From: Bin103 sp002238925
GTDB taxonomy: Bacteria > Spirochaetota > Spirochaetia > SZUA-6 > Bin103
Assembly (NCBI GenBank): GCA_965208065.1
Contig: OZ242313.1
Span: 310,001 to 374,000, forward strand
DNA: 64,000 nt
Direction of reading: 5' to 3'
The position numbers and the translations under genes were made by a program. A model generated the notes under the pieces. That model ran no database searches. It was not told the origin of the DNA and saw nothing but the letters and a program-made list of their open reading frames with translations. Of the stretch, positions 24,007 through 32,479 are shown in pieces (position 1 is the first letter of the stretch; each line of letters starts with the position of its first letter).

Positions 24007-24673
24007 CGACGGCTGTCTCGGCCACCAGCCGCCCGCTCACCGGCCCGGAAAAGTGAATGGTCTTGGCGCGCAACTCGGCCTCGAAACCGGCTCCCTGCAC
24101 GCGCGACCCGTCGTCGCGAATTACGGCAACGACCTGTTCGGGGCCCGTGCTGAGCAGCCGCCCGGCCTGGTCCCAATGCAACTCCTCGGCAGTCAGCGAC
24201 GCTTCCTGCGATACCGACCGCAACTTGACGGCGCCGGCCACCTCGGCATCCTCACTGTCCAGGTAATATACCGCGCGGTCCGCGCGCCCGGTGGCCGCTA
24301 CCGCGCCGCTGCCGTCGTATTCGACGTAGCGCACGTCGTGCAACTCGGCGCGTCCGGCGGCCGGGAAGTTCTCCACCTGCTCGGAACTGATCTGGGCCAC
24401 CACGCGGCCGTCGCGCACCACGGTGTGGGTGGCTGCGGTAAGGACCGTTTCCGGAATTTCGTCAGCAAGCTGCTCGGGTCCGGGGTCGCCACCATAGTCG
24501 AAGCTGCACCCGCCGAGCAGCGCGGCCAGCGTCACGCCCAGCAGCGCCACCACGCTGCCGCCGCCGCGGCGCCGCGGATCGCGGGCGCACCCGCCGCACG
24601 GGAGTCGGCGCCGGTGCCGGAGCCGGGCGCCCCTGTCCGGGACGGTGGGGTTCCCCTCCCCCGACGGCGCCAT
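23999..24673 (-). CDS. lptC: LPS export periplasmic protein LptC
   Basis: About 224 aa from ATG at 24673; a shorter form from GTG at 24553 is also possible, and the frame is open up to 24832. A hydrophobic segment ending in a lipobox (LAALLGGCSFDYG) suggests membrane anchoring as a lipoprotein, as in several non-enterobacterial LptC proteins. The periplasmic part shows the LptC/OstA repeat pattern (ARAELHDVRYVEYDGSGAVA-like strands, then AVKLRSVSQEASLTAEELHW and GFEAELRAKTIHFSGPVSG). It receives LPS from LptBFG and hands it to LptA, encoded next. Confidence 0.8.
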   Translation of the reverse strand: MAPSGEGNPTVPDRGARLRHRRRLPCGGCARDPRRRGGGSVVALLGVTLAALLGGCSFDYGGDPGPEQLADEIPETVLTAATHTVVRDGRVVAQISSEQVENFPAAGRAELHDVRYVEYDGSGAVAATGRADRAVYYLDSEDAEVAGAVKLRSVSQEASLTAEELHWDQAGRLLSTGPEQVVAVIRDDGSRVQGAGFEAELRAKTIHFSGPVSGRLVAETAVDE

Positions 24674-24838
24674 CTTCCGTGCCGCACCGGCCGGGTGTCC
24701 AGCAATTCCCCCGTACGGCGGCGCTGCTTCCCCCGCATCCGGTATGCGCGTTGCAGCCCGCGGCGCAACCCCGGCTGCACTCAAACTCGCCGCTCTCGGT
24801 GCGGCGCCGGGTTCCACCACGGGCTGCTGCAACCGACC

Positions 24839-26146
24839 TCAGCGGCGCCCGCCGGGGCGCCGGGGCCGCCCGGGGCCGCGTTGGCGGGCCGCTTCCGATG
24901 CCTTGCGGGCCGCTTCCGGCGCCGTGGTCTGGCGGCGCAGGGTGCTGATGCTCTTTGCCGCGCCGTCGGCCCCTACCTCCAGCACCACTCCCTGCAGCTC
25001 CAGGAGCCCCCAGGCATCGCGCGACTGCTCATGAACCTGGGTAAGGAACTTGCGCGTCTCCACCTCGGGATCGAGGCCGCCCACCGAGTTCAGGCTGCCG
25101 GTGCGGCCGCTGTGGGTAATTGCCGCGGTACCGCCGGGCAGCAGGCGGGCGTCGGCCGACAGGGTGCGCACGTGGGTGCCGATCAGCGCCGTGACCTTGC
25201 CGTCGAGATACAGGCTCATGGCCACCTTCTCGGAGGTGGTGGTGGCGTGAAAGTCGACCAGCACCACCGGCGTCTGCTGCTTGACCCGCTCGATCAGTCC
25301 GTTCGCCATCTCGAACGGGCTGCGCAGGTGGACACGGCTGAAGCCCGCCTGGCCGAGCAGCGATATAACCCCGACCCCCGGTGCAGGCGGGGCGCCCGCG
25401 CCGGCGTCCGGCGGTTTCGGCGCAGGACGCCGGCGGCCTGCTTTCCGGCGCTCGCGGTCCGCCTCGGCGGGCGGCTGCTTCGCCACCGCGTTGGGTGCGG
25501 GCGGCTCGGGCGCCGGCGGCTCGGCGGTCGCGTTGCCGGCACCGGCAGGCTTGGCCGGGACACTCGCGTTACCCGCGGCGGTATCCCCCGCGGCATCGCC
25601 TGTTGCTGCGTCTCCGGCGCCGGCCGCACCGGCCGATCCGACCGCGGCGGCGGACTCCGCGCGCGCGACCTCGGGCTCCAGCGCGCGGGAAGCGGATTCC
25701 CGATCGCGGGCGGGCGCCGGTTGGCCTGCGCGAACCGGTTCGCGGGAGGCGGTTGCAGGTGGTTCGGCGGCGGCTGCCGGGGGCCGTCCTGTGCGTTGCG
25801 CCGCTTTTCCCGAGTGCGGTTGGCCCGGCCGCGGGCGTACCACCAGCCAGCCGCGCCCCGGGTTGCCGTACGGGTAGTTCGCCGGCCGCAGCAGGTAGCG
25901 CGCCTGACCAAAGTAACTCACGGCGTCGCGCTTGAAGTACGCGAAGTCACCGGCGGTGATCACGTCCACCCCGAGCTTCTGCAAATACACCGCATGGCCC
26001 TTGCCAATACCGAACCCGCCGGTAGCGCCTTCGGCGGCAGCGATGGTGAGGTCGATTCCCAGCTCGCGCTTGAGCTCCGGAAGCAGCGCCTTGACGCAGT
26101 AGATCCCGGCGCTGCCCACGATCTCACCTATGAACAGAATACGCAT
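24839..26146 (-). CDS. YmdB-family metallophosphoesterase-like protein, altered active site
   Basis: 435 aa, against about 260-280 for the TIGR00282/YmdB family. Start ATG at 26146 (MRILFIGEIVGSAG). The family normally hydrolyses 2',3'-cyclic nucleotides with two metals. Glu39, and the His residues in VDFHATTTSEK and IGTHVRT, are present. Other ligands differ from the family pattern as I know it: Asp8 is Glu (IGEIVG), Asn40 is Gly (AEGATGG), the GNH motif is GDF (67-68), and the second His of GTHTH is Arg. About 150 Pro/Ala/Glu-rich residues (about 105-256) are inserted between the two halves of the domain. The protein heads the lpt-rpoN-hpr cluster. It is probably catalytically changed or dead. 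Confidence 0.8.
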   Translation of the reverse strand: MRILFIGEIVGSAGIYCVKALLPELKRELGIDLTIAAAEGATGGFGIGKGHAVYLQKLGVDVITAGDFAYFKRDAVSYFGQARYLLRPANYPYGNPGRGWLVVRPRPGQPHSGKAAQRTGRPPAAAAEPPATASREPVRAGQPAPARDRESASRALEPEVARAESAAAVGSAGAAGAGDAATGDAAGDTAAGNASVPAKPAGAGNATAEPPAPEPPAPNAVAKQPPAEADRERRKAGRRRPAPKPPDAGAGAPPAPGVGVISLLGQAGFSRVHLRSPFEMANGLIERVKQQTPVVLVDFHATTTSEKVAMSLYLDGKVTALIGTHVRTLSADARLLPGGTAAITHSGRTGSLNSVGGLDPEVETRKFLTQVHEQSRDAWGLLELQGVVLEVGADGAAKSISTLRRQTTAPEAARKASEAARQRGPGRPRRPGGRR

Positions 26147-26261
26147 CGTACCCGCCTAACATAGCAGAGTGCCTTCATCGAAGGCGACCGCTGGACCGAA
26201 ATGCCGCACTGCCGCTACCGTCAGGCGTAGCCGGCAACCGTTGCGCAGCCGGTAGCCGAAA

Positions 26262-27452
26262 ATGATCGCACGCTTGTGGGAAGTTCTACTCGTGGCCCTG
26301 AAGCTGGGGCTTACCTCGTTCGGCGGCCCGGTGGCGCACCTGGGGTACTTCCGCGATGAGTACGTAACGAAGCGCAAGTGGCTCGACGACGCTGCCTACG
26401 CCGATCTGGTCGCGCTGTGCCAGCTCCTGCCCGGCCCGGCGAGCAGCCAGGTCGGCATGGCGGTGGGGATGACGCGCGCCGGCATCGGCGGTGGCGTGGC
26501 GGCCTGGCTCGGATTCACCCTGCCGTCGGCGGCGCTGATGATCGTGTTCGGCTACGGGGTGGCCGCGTTCGGCGATCTGGCGAGCGAGGGCTGGCTGCGC
26601 GGCCTCAAGGCGGTAGCGGTGGCGGTGGTGGCCCTCGCGGTGTACGGCATGGCAAAGAACCTGACCCCCGACCGGACGCGCGCCTCGCTGGCCATGCTCA
26701 CCGCCGTCGCTATGCTGTTCTGGCGCACTCCGCTGACCCAGGTGCTGGTGATCGCGGCCGCCGGCTGCGCCGGGATGCTGCTGCTCAAGGACACGTCCCC
26801 GGCGCCGACCGAGGCGCCGCCCATGGTCCGCTCCGGCGCGGTCCGGGCTGTCGCGGCGATGGCGGCGTTCTTCCTCCTGCTGGCCGGCCTGCCGCTGGCA
26901 AGCGGCCTCGCGGGCGGCGAATGGCTGCGGCTGCTGGACGGCTTCTATCGGGCCGGGGCGCTGGTGTTCGGCGGCGGACACGTGGTACTGCCGCTGCTGG
27001 AGGCGGAGGTGGTGCCGGCAGGCTGGGTCACGCGCGATCAATTCATCGCCGGCTACGGGCTGGCACAGGCGGTGCCGGGCCCGCTGTTCACCTTTTCCGC
27101 TTACCTGGGCACGGTGACGCCCGGGCCGACGGGCGGCTGGCGCGGCGGCCTGTTTGCGCTGGCCGCGGTGTTCCTGCCCTCCTTTCTGCTGCTGATCGGC
27201 ATCCTGCCGTTCTGGCACCGTCTGCGCGCCAACCACCGGCTCCGCGCCGCCATTACCGGTATCAACGCCGCCGTGGTCGGCTTGCTGCTTGCCGCCCTGT
27301 ACGACCCGGTATGGGTTTCCGCCATCTCCCGGCCCGCCGACCTTGCCCTGGCGCTGGCCGCGTTCGCGCTGCTGGCCTGGTGGAAGGTGCCGCCGTGGCT
27401 GGTGGTTATCGCGGGCGCATTCTGCGGCGCCATCTTCACCCTGGCCGGCTGA
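26262..27452 (+). CDS. chrA: chromate transporter ChrA
   Basis: 396 aa. CHR-family membrane protein of the long type with two homologous halves. The N-terminal repeat carries GLTSFGGPVAHLGYFRDEYV, then LCQLLPGPASSQVGMAVG; the C-terminal repeat carries ALVFGGGHVVLPLLEAEVV, then GYGLAQAVPGPLFTFSAYLG. About ten membrane segments are visible. The family exports chromate or related oxyanions in proton- or sulfate-linked fashion. No chrB regulator is adjacent. It diverges from the YmdB-like gene across 115 bp. Confidence 0.93.
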   Translation: MIARLWEVLLVALKLGLTSFGGPVAHLGYFRDEYVTKRKWLDDAAYADLVALCQLLPGPASSQVGMAVGMTRAGIGGGVAAWLGFTLPSAALMIVFGYGVAAFGDLASEGWLRGLKAVAVAVVALAVYGMAKNLTPDRTRASLAMLTAVAMLFWRTPLTQVLVIAAAGCAGMLLLKDTSPAPTEAPPMVRSGAVRAVAAMAAFFLLLAGLPLASGLAGGEWLRLLDGFYRAGALVFGGGHVVLPLLEAEVVPAGWVTRDQFIAGYGLAQAVPGPLFTFSAYLGTVTPGPTGGWRGGLFALAAVFLPSFLLLIGILPFWHRLRANHRLRAAITGINAAVVGLLLAALYDPVWVSAISRPADLALALAAFALLAWWKVPPWLVVIAGAFCGAIFTLAG

Positions 27453-27547
27453 CGCGGTTCCACCGGACCCCTCTGCACTTGCGCCGGCACGCCGGGACAT
27501 CGACGCACCCGGGGTGCGCATTGGAGCCGGATACACCTTTCGCAGCC

Positions 27548-27576
27548 TTGTTATATACTTGGTGTCCAGTTATTAT
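27548..27576 (+). promoter_or_regulatory. sigma-70 type promoter for the arylsulfotransferase-like gene
   Basis: TTGTTA (27548-27553) is separated by exactly 17 bp from TATTAT (27571-27576). It lies about 55 bp before the ATG at 27635 in a locally AT-rich patch within otherwise GC-rich DNA. Confidence 0.5.
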
Positions 27577-27634
27577 CGCATGGCGTGTCGTTCATGCCGC
27601 TGAGACGCGTTCTGTTCAACGCGGGTTCCTCACG

Positions 27635-30600
27635 ATGACATTCGTTCCACGCCTTGAGGCGATTCGTCCCCTGTGTCCGGTACTGATCATGGCCATCGGC
27701 GCCGGGTGCCAGATGCAGCACATACCACCCGACGACACCGGCGAGAGCGCACCGCAACACACCGCGGGGGACGGCATGTCCGACCAGCAGGACATCGATA
27801 TGCCGCACCGCGACGCGGGCACGCCAGGGTTGACGATCGCGAACGCGACCGCGGCCGAAAGCGCGGGCACCCTGACCTTCACCGTAAGCCTCCACCCGGC
27901 GAGCACCGAACCGGTGACGGTGCGGTACGACACCAGCGACGGCGACGCCAGGGCCGGCGCCGATTACGAGTCCACGCGCGGCAACCTGACCTTTGCCGCC
28001 AACGCCACCGCCGCCCAGACCATCCCGGTCACGGTGCACGATGACGCGGTCGACGAGACCGACGAAACCTTCACGATTCAACTGAGCGACCCGCAAGGAG
28101 CCGCCCTCGCGAAAGCCACCGCTACCGGCACGATCAAGGACGACGACCTGCGCTCGTTGATCGCGCAGCCGTCGGCGCTGAACGTCCTGGAGGGGCAGAG
28201 CGCGAGCTATACGTTGGCGTTGAGCGCGCGGCCCGCTGCGCCCGTTACCATCGAGATTGCATACCCGCCGGACCTGTCGGTAACCCCGGGGGCGCCGGTA
28301 TTCACACCCGGCGACTGGGCGGCCGCTCGGACGGTAACAGTAACCGCACACCGGGACGCCGACGAAATTCCCGCAGCGCCGGCGGTGTTGTCCAACACGG
28401 CGCGCGGCGGCGACTACGACGGCCACAACGCCTCGGTCAAGGTGACGGTCGTGGAGGTGGATACCGCGTCGCTCACCATCTTCGACGCGGCCGCGCCGGA
28501 AGCTGGCGGTGTGCTCCGGTTCGCCGTGACCCTGAGTGTGCCGAGCAGCGCCGAGGTGACGGTCGAGTATGAAAGCGGCGCGGCTGGCGACCCGGCGACC
28601 GCCGGTACCGACTACCGGCACGGCCGCGGCACGCTGACGTTTGCCGCCCATTCGCCCGCACCGCGCACGATTGAGGTGACCTTGAACGACGACGACCTGG
28701 ACGAACCCGACGAACAGTTGACGATAACACTGTCCAACCCTCGGAACGCCATCCTCGCCGGCGCCGGTGCCACTGTGTCGGCGACCGGGACGATTGAGGA
28801 CGACGATCACCCGCCGCAACTGGCGATTACAGATGCCACTGCAAGCGAAGACGGCGGGAGCCTGCAGTTCGCGGTCACGTTGCTGCGGGCGAGCGGGCGC
28901 GAGGCACGGGTGGACTATGCGACGGACGACGTCACGGCGCATGCGGGCGCGGACTACGCGCGGGACGCAGGTACGCTGGCGTTCCCGGCCGGATCGATTG
29001 AGCAGGTCGTTGCCGTACCGTTGCTGGACGACGACCTGGATGAAGACGCCGAGACGTTCACAGTGACGCTGAGCAACGCGCGGGACGCAGTGTTGCCTCC
29101 CAACGGTGGGACTGGCACGATCACCGACAACGACAGCCGCGGAGTGCTGGTGCAGCCGACGGAGTTGGCCGTGCATGAAGGCCGGGCGGCGAACTACACG
29201 GTGGTACTGACCTCGCAGCCGAGCGCGGCGGTCACCGTGGCGGTCACGGCCATTCCGGCGGCCGGCGGCGTGTCGGTCTCTGCCGAGGCATTGACGTTCG
29301 CGGCCGAGCGCTGGAGCAGTGCGCAGACCGTGAGCGTAACCAACGGCGTGGACGCGATCGCGGGCGAAACGGTGACCATAGTTCACTCGGTTTCGGGCGG
29401 CGACTATGCGGGACAACCGGCGCCCGCGGTCACGGTGAGTATCACTGAGCCGCCTCCGCAGCAACTCACCAGGCTGCAAGTGACCGGCGGCGGCACCATG
29501 TATCCCACCTTCGATTCCGGCACCCTGCACTATGCGCTGACCTGCGAGGATTCCATATCGCTGCAGGTAACGGCCGAGGCGAACCGAACGGGATCGACGC
29601 TGACCCTCCTGCGCGACGACTCGGATCGCAATGTTGCATCACGCGGAAGCCTGAGCACGCGGGTTGTGGTGAACAGCGACTCGGACATCGCCATCGAACT
29701 GAGCCACGCGGATTTCGCCACCGCCACCTATGTCGTCCACTGCATCCCGGCCGATTTCCCGAACGTCAGAGTCCTCAGGAAGACCGCTCAGGCATCGCAA
29801 GACAGCCTGCTATTCGTGACACCCCGGTACGAGCTCGACAACAATAAATACGGCTACACGGCGATTCTCGACTATAACGGCGTGCCCCGGTTGCACCTCG
29901 ATGTCAGCGACCGCCTCGAAAGGAACTTCCGGCGCCACGGCCACACCGACGGCTGGTACACGGTGGCGCGCAGATACGCTAACGGACCGCGCTTCGAGGT
30001 TATTCTGTACAACGAGCAGTTCGAACAGTTGGACGTGGTCCGTTCCGCCCCACCGCTGACTTCCACCAGCGGCCACGACTTCCTGTTCAATGGGGCAAAC
30101 CGCCTGTTTATCTCCTTCAACCCTGCCACCCGGAACTTCGAGCCATACGGCGGCTCGCCAAATCAGAACACGCGCGACTCAATCATACAGGAGGTGTCGC
30201 CGCAAGACACCGAATTGTTCCAGTGGAACTCCTGGGACTACCGGACCGTGATGCAACTCGGCGATGACTGCACGCTCGGACTGTGGCCGGATGAGTATGC
30301 CCATCTCAATTCGTTGCAGCTGATCGACGGAGACATAATCGCCTCGTTCCGGCGCTGCTCTCAGGTGTTGCGGATCGACTGGTCGGACCCCGGGCGGGGA
30401 ACCGTGAAGTGGAAGCTCGGCGGCTCAGCCCCGGCGGAAGATTCCGGCGTCGAACACCTGGAGATCGTCGGCGACGACCAGGCGGGCAACGAATTCTGCG
30501 GCCAGCATCAGGTGACGCTGATGCCTGACGACAAGCTCATTCTGTTCGACAACGGCGTGTACTGCATCGGCCCAAGGAAGTCAGCCCCATTTACCCGGGT

Positions 30601-30916
30601 GGTCGAGTACGACATTGCTTCCGGGACGCATGCCCAGTACGTCCGCGAATACACGCGTTCCAGCAAGTATGGCTACACCGACACCCGGGGCGGGGTCACG
30701 GTACTCGACGACAATACCCGCTGGCTGATCGCCTGGGGAGACACCCTCCTCGGGACGGCGAAGCTCGCAGAGACCGTCGCGGTGAGTGAGGTCGACCCAG
30801 CCACGAACACCGCCCATTTCGAATTGCACATGTCCAAGGGCGGCGTGGCCGCCGGCACCTATCGCGCCTACCGCGAACGCGAAGCCGATGTCTCCATTCC
30901 GCTGAATCTGCCGTAG
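27635..30916 (+). CDS. Calx-beta / cadherin-like / arylsulfotransferase-like lipoprotein (copy 1)
   Basis: 1093 aa from ATG at 27635; the open frame further upstream is a shadow of chrA. A hydrophobic N-terminus ends in IGAGCQ, a possible lipoprotein signal. Three Calx-beta domains (nt about 27830-28140, 28470-28800, 28815-29130, each with GADY...GTLTF and DDDLDE motifs) alternate with two related beta-sandwiches. A cadherin-like beta-sandwich (LQVTGGGTMYPTFDSGTLHY, about 29470-29750) follows, then an arylsulfotransferase (ASST) propeller to the end. Candidate catalytic residues are His in SGHDF (codon 30074), His in AHLNS (30302), Arg in SFRRC (30350) and His in GQHQV (30506), matching the three His and one Arg of AssT. 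Probable role: extracellular sulfuryl transfer or a related surface function. Confidence 0.85.
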   Translation: MTFVPRLEAIRPLCPVLIMAIGAGCQMQHIPPDDTGESAPQHTAGDGMSDQQDIDMPHRDAGTPGLTIANATAAESAGTLTFTVSLHPASTEPVTVRYDTSDGDARAGADYESTRGNLTFAANATAAQTIPVTVHDDAVDETDETFTIQLSDPQGAALAKATATGTIKDDDLRSLIAQPSALNVLEGQSASYTLALSARPAAPVTIEIAYPPDLSVTPGAPVFTPGDWAAARTVTVTAHRDADEIPAAPAVLSNTARGGDYDGHNASVKVTVVEVDTASLTIFDAAAPEAGGVLRFAVTLSVPSSAEVTVEYESGAAGDPATAGTDYRHGRGTLTFAAHSPAPRTIEVTLNDDDLDEPDEQLTITLSNPRNAILAGAGATVSATGTIEDDDHPPQLAITDATASEDGGSLQFAVTLLRASGREARVDYATDDVTAHAGADYARDAGTLAFPAGSIEQVVAVPLLDDDLDEDAETFTVTLSNARDAVLPPNGGTGTITDNDSRGVLVQPTELAVHEGRAANYTVVLTSQPSAAVTVAVTAIPAAGGVSVSAEALTFAAERWSSAQTVSVTNGVDAIAGETVTIVHSVSGGDYAGQPAPAVTVSITEPPPQQLTRLQVTGGGTMYPTFDSGTLHYALTCEDSISLQVTAEANRTGSTLTLLRDDSDRNVASRGSLSTRVVVNSDSDIAIELSHADFATATYVVHCIPADFPNVRVLRKTAQASQDSLLFVTPRYELDNNKYGYTAILDYNGVPRLHLDVSDRLERNFRRHGHTDGWYTVARRYANGPRFEVILYNEQFEQLDVVRSAPPLTSTSGHDFLFNGANRLFISFNPATRNFEPYGGSPNQNTRDSIIQEVSPQDTELFQWNSWDYRTVMQLGDDCTLGLWPDEYAHLNSLQLIDGDIIASFRRCSQVLRIDWSDPGRGTVKWKLGGSAPAEDSGVEHLEIVGDDQAGNEFCGQHQVTLMPDDKLILFDNGVYCIGPRKSAPFTRVVEYDIASGTHAQYVREYTRSSKYGYTDTRGGVTVLDDNTRWLIAWGDTLLGTAKLAETVAVSEVDPATNTAHFELHMSKGGVAAGTYRAYREREADVSIPLNLP

Positions 30917-30964
30917 ACCGGTAGTCGCCGGTCGTGGAGCGCTCTGCTATCATCCGCTTTCGCC

Positions 30965-31627
30965 ATGACCGAATTCCCGAGCCTGCGGCTGTTGCTGGTG
31001 CGGCATGCGCAGGCGCGCAACGCACCCGGTACCAGCTATGACCACGCGTCGCTGTCGGCCCTCGGGCGAACCCAGGGCGCCGCGGTGGCTCGAGCGTGCG
31101 CCGCCCTGGCGCCGGAAGCCCTGTATGCCAGCCCGGCGGCGCGGGCGCGCGAGACCGCGGAACTGATCGCGGCCGCCACCGGACTGCCGCTGACGGTCGA
31201 CGAGCGCCTGGTCGAGTACCGCTTCGGAAGCATTACCGACCCCAACCTCACCATGGAGCAACTTCGCGAGCGGCGCGACGACCTGTTGGCGTGGCACCCG
31301 GACCGCAAGCTGGCACCGGACGGCGAAACGATACGGGAGTTCGCCACGCGCGTCATGGCGGTGACCGGCGAGATCGTCGCACGCCATGTCGGTGAGCGCG
31401 TGGTGGTGGTCTCCCATGCCGGCACCATCGACGTAACCATGCGTTGGGCGATCGGCATCAGCCCCGGCACCCCGGTGTTGCACGACTTCCCGATAGTCAA
31501 CGCGAGCATCAGCGAACTGATCCACTGGCCGCGCGGACGCATGACCGGCGGCGCGCCGCGCTACACCGAATTCGCGAGCGTCGGGTCGGCCGACCATCTG
31601 CCGGCCGCCACCCGGAGCGAGAACTGA
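30965..31627 (+). CDS. histidine phosphatase family protein (phosphoglycerate mutase-like)
   Basis: 220 aa. The RHG-type motif is LLLVRHAQARN (His near residue 15, with Ala in place of Gly). The second Arg is in YASPAARARETAEL, Glu in VEYRFG, and the second catalytic His in VVVVSHAGTID. All catalytic positions are present, so it is probably an active phosphatase with a phosphohistidine intermediate. The substrate is unknown; family members act on phosphosugars, adenosylcobalamin precursors or small phosphoesters. It lies 48 bp downstream of the arylsulfotransferase-like gene and converges with the DrrAB-like exporter. Confidence 0.9.
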   Translation: MTEFPSLRLLLVRHAQARNAPGTSYDHASLSALGRTQGAAVARACAALAPEALYASPAARARETAELIAAATGLPLTVDERLVEYRFGSITDPNLTMEQLRERRDDLLAWHPDRKLAPDGETIREFATRVMAVTGEIVARHVGERVVVVSHAGTIDVTMRWAIGISPGTPVLHDFPIVNASISELIHWPRGRMTGGAPRYTEFASVGSADHLPAATRSEN

Positions 31628-31672
31628 TGGAGCGGGCGCCGCCGCTGACCGGAGCGCCGGTACGCTACCCCC

Positions 31673-32479
31673 TCAGGCGCGGCGTCCGCTGGTGCGGTAG
31701 CGGTGCACGGCCAGCGGCGCGAACACGGCCACCAGGAGCACCGCCCACAGCAGCGTGTACAGCACCGGGTGCTGCAGCGGCCATGCCTCCGGGGGCGCGG
31801 TCCCGGGCGGGATGTTGCCGAACAGCTCGCGGGTAGCCTGGGTGACCGCGGACACCGGGTTCCACAGCGCGAAGGTGCGCAGCACCGGCGGCAGGTTCTC
31901 GGCCGGCACGAACGTGTTGGCGACGAAGGTAAGCGGCATGGTGACCATGAAGGAGGCGTTGTTGATTACCTCCACGCTCGGCACCAGCAGGCCGACGTAC
32001 GCCATCACCCACGAGAACGCGTAGGCGAACGCCAGCAGCAGCGCGAAACCCGCCACCGCGTCCAGCACCGAGGAACTGATCCCCCAGCCGACCACCAGCC
32101 CGGTCAGCGCCATGATCAACAGCGACAGCGCGTTGTACACCACGTCGCTGACGGTACGCCCCACCAGCAGCGCGCTGCGCGACATCGGCAGGGCCCGGAA
32201 ACGGTTGATGATGCCCTTCTGGATGTCTTCGGCAAGACCGGCGCCGGTGAACGTGGCCCCGAATACCACGGTCTGAGCGAAGATCCCGGCAATCAGGAAC
32301 TCACGGTAGGAGCCGCCGGGGATGTTGATGGAGTTGCCGAACACGAACGCGAACAGCAGCACGAACATGATCGGCGAGATCAGCACGAACACCAGCACGT
32401 CGGGGACCCGCTTGATCTTGATCACATTGCGCCAGGCGATTACCGCTGCATCACTGACAGCATGGGACAGCGCTTTCAT
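31673..32479 (-). CDS. ABC-2 type exporter permease (DrrB-like)
   Basis: 268 aa with about six membrane segments: IMFVLLFAFVFGNSINIPGG, then MALTGLVVGWGIS, GFALLLAFAYAFSWVMAYVG and a final LYTLLWAVLLVAVFAPLAV. The motif GIFAQTVVFGATFTGAGLAE with INRFRALPMSRSALLVGR is characteristic of the DrrB/NodJ branch, which exports antibiotics, polysaccharides or lipids. The start overlaps the stop of the ATPase gene (ATGA, 32476-32479), so the two are coupled. The substrate cannot be told from sequence. Confidence 0.92.
   Translation of the reverse strand: MKALSHAVSDAAVIAWRNVIKIKRVPDVLVFVLISPIMFVLLFAFVFGNSINIPGGSYREFLIAGIFAQTVVFGATFTGAGLAEDIQKGIINRFRALPMSRSALLVGRTVSDVVYNALSLLIMALTGLVVGWGISSSVLDAVAGFALLLAFAYAFSWVMAYVGLLVPSVEVINNASFMVTMPLTFVANTFVPAENLPPVLRTFALWNPVSAVTQATRELFGNIPPGTAPPEAWPLQHPVLYTLLWAVLLVAVFAPLAVHRYRTSGRRA

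Noticed and set aside
24674..24832. Upstream extension of lptC from TTG at 24832
   Set aside because: The extra residues are low-complexity and would give an implausibly long signal region.
26378..27634. Long upstream extension of the copy 1 arylsulfotransferase-like frame (1,512 codons in total)
   Set aside because: It runs over chrA in another frame with Arg/Pro/Ala-rich codons. The ATG at 27635 has a promoter and a signal-like N-terminus.
30916..30933. GACCGG/CCGGTC hairpin as a terminator of the copy 1 arylsulfotransferase-like gene
   Set aside because: A 6-bp stem with no T-run; too weak to call.
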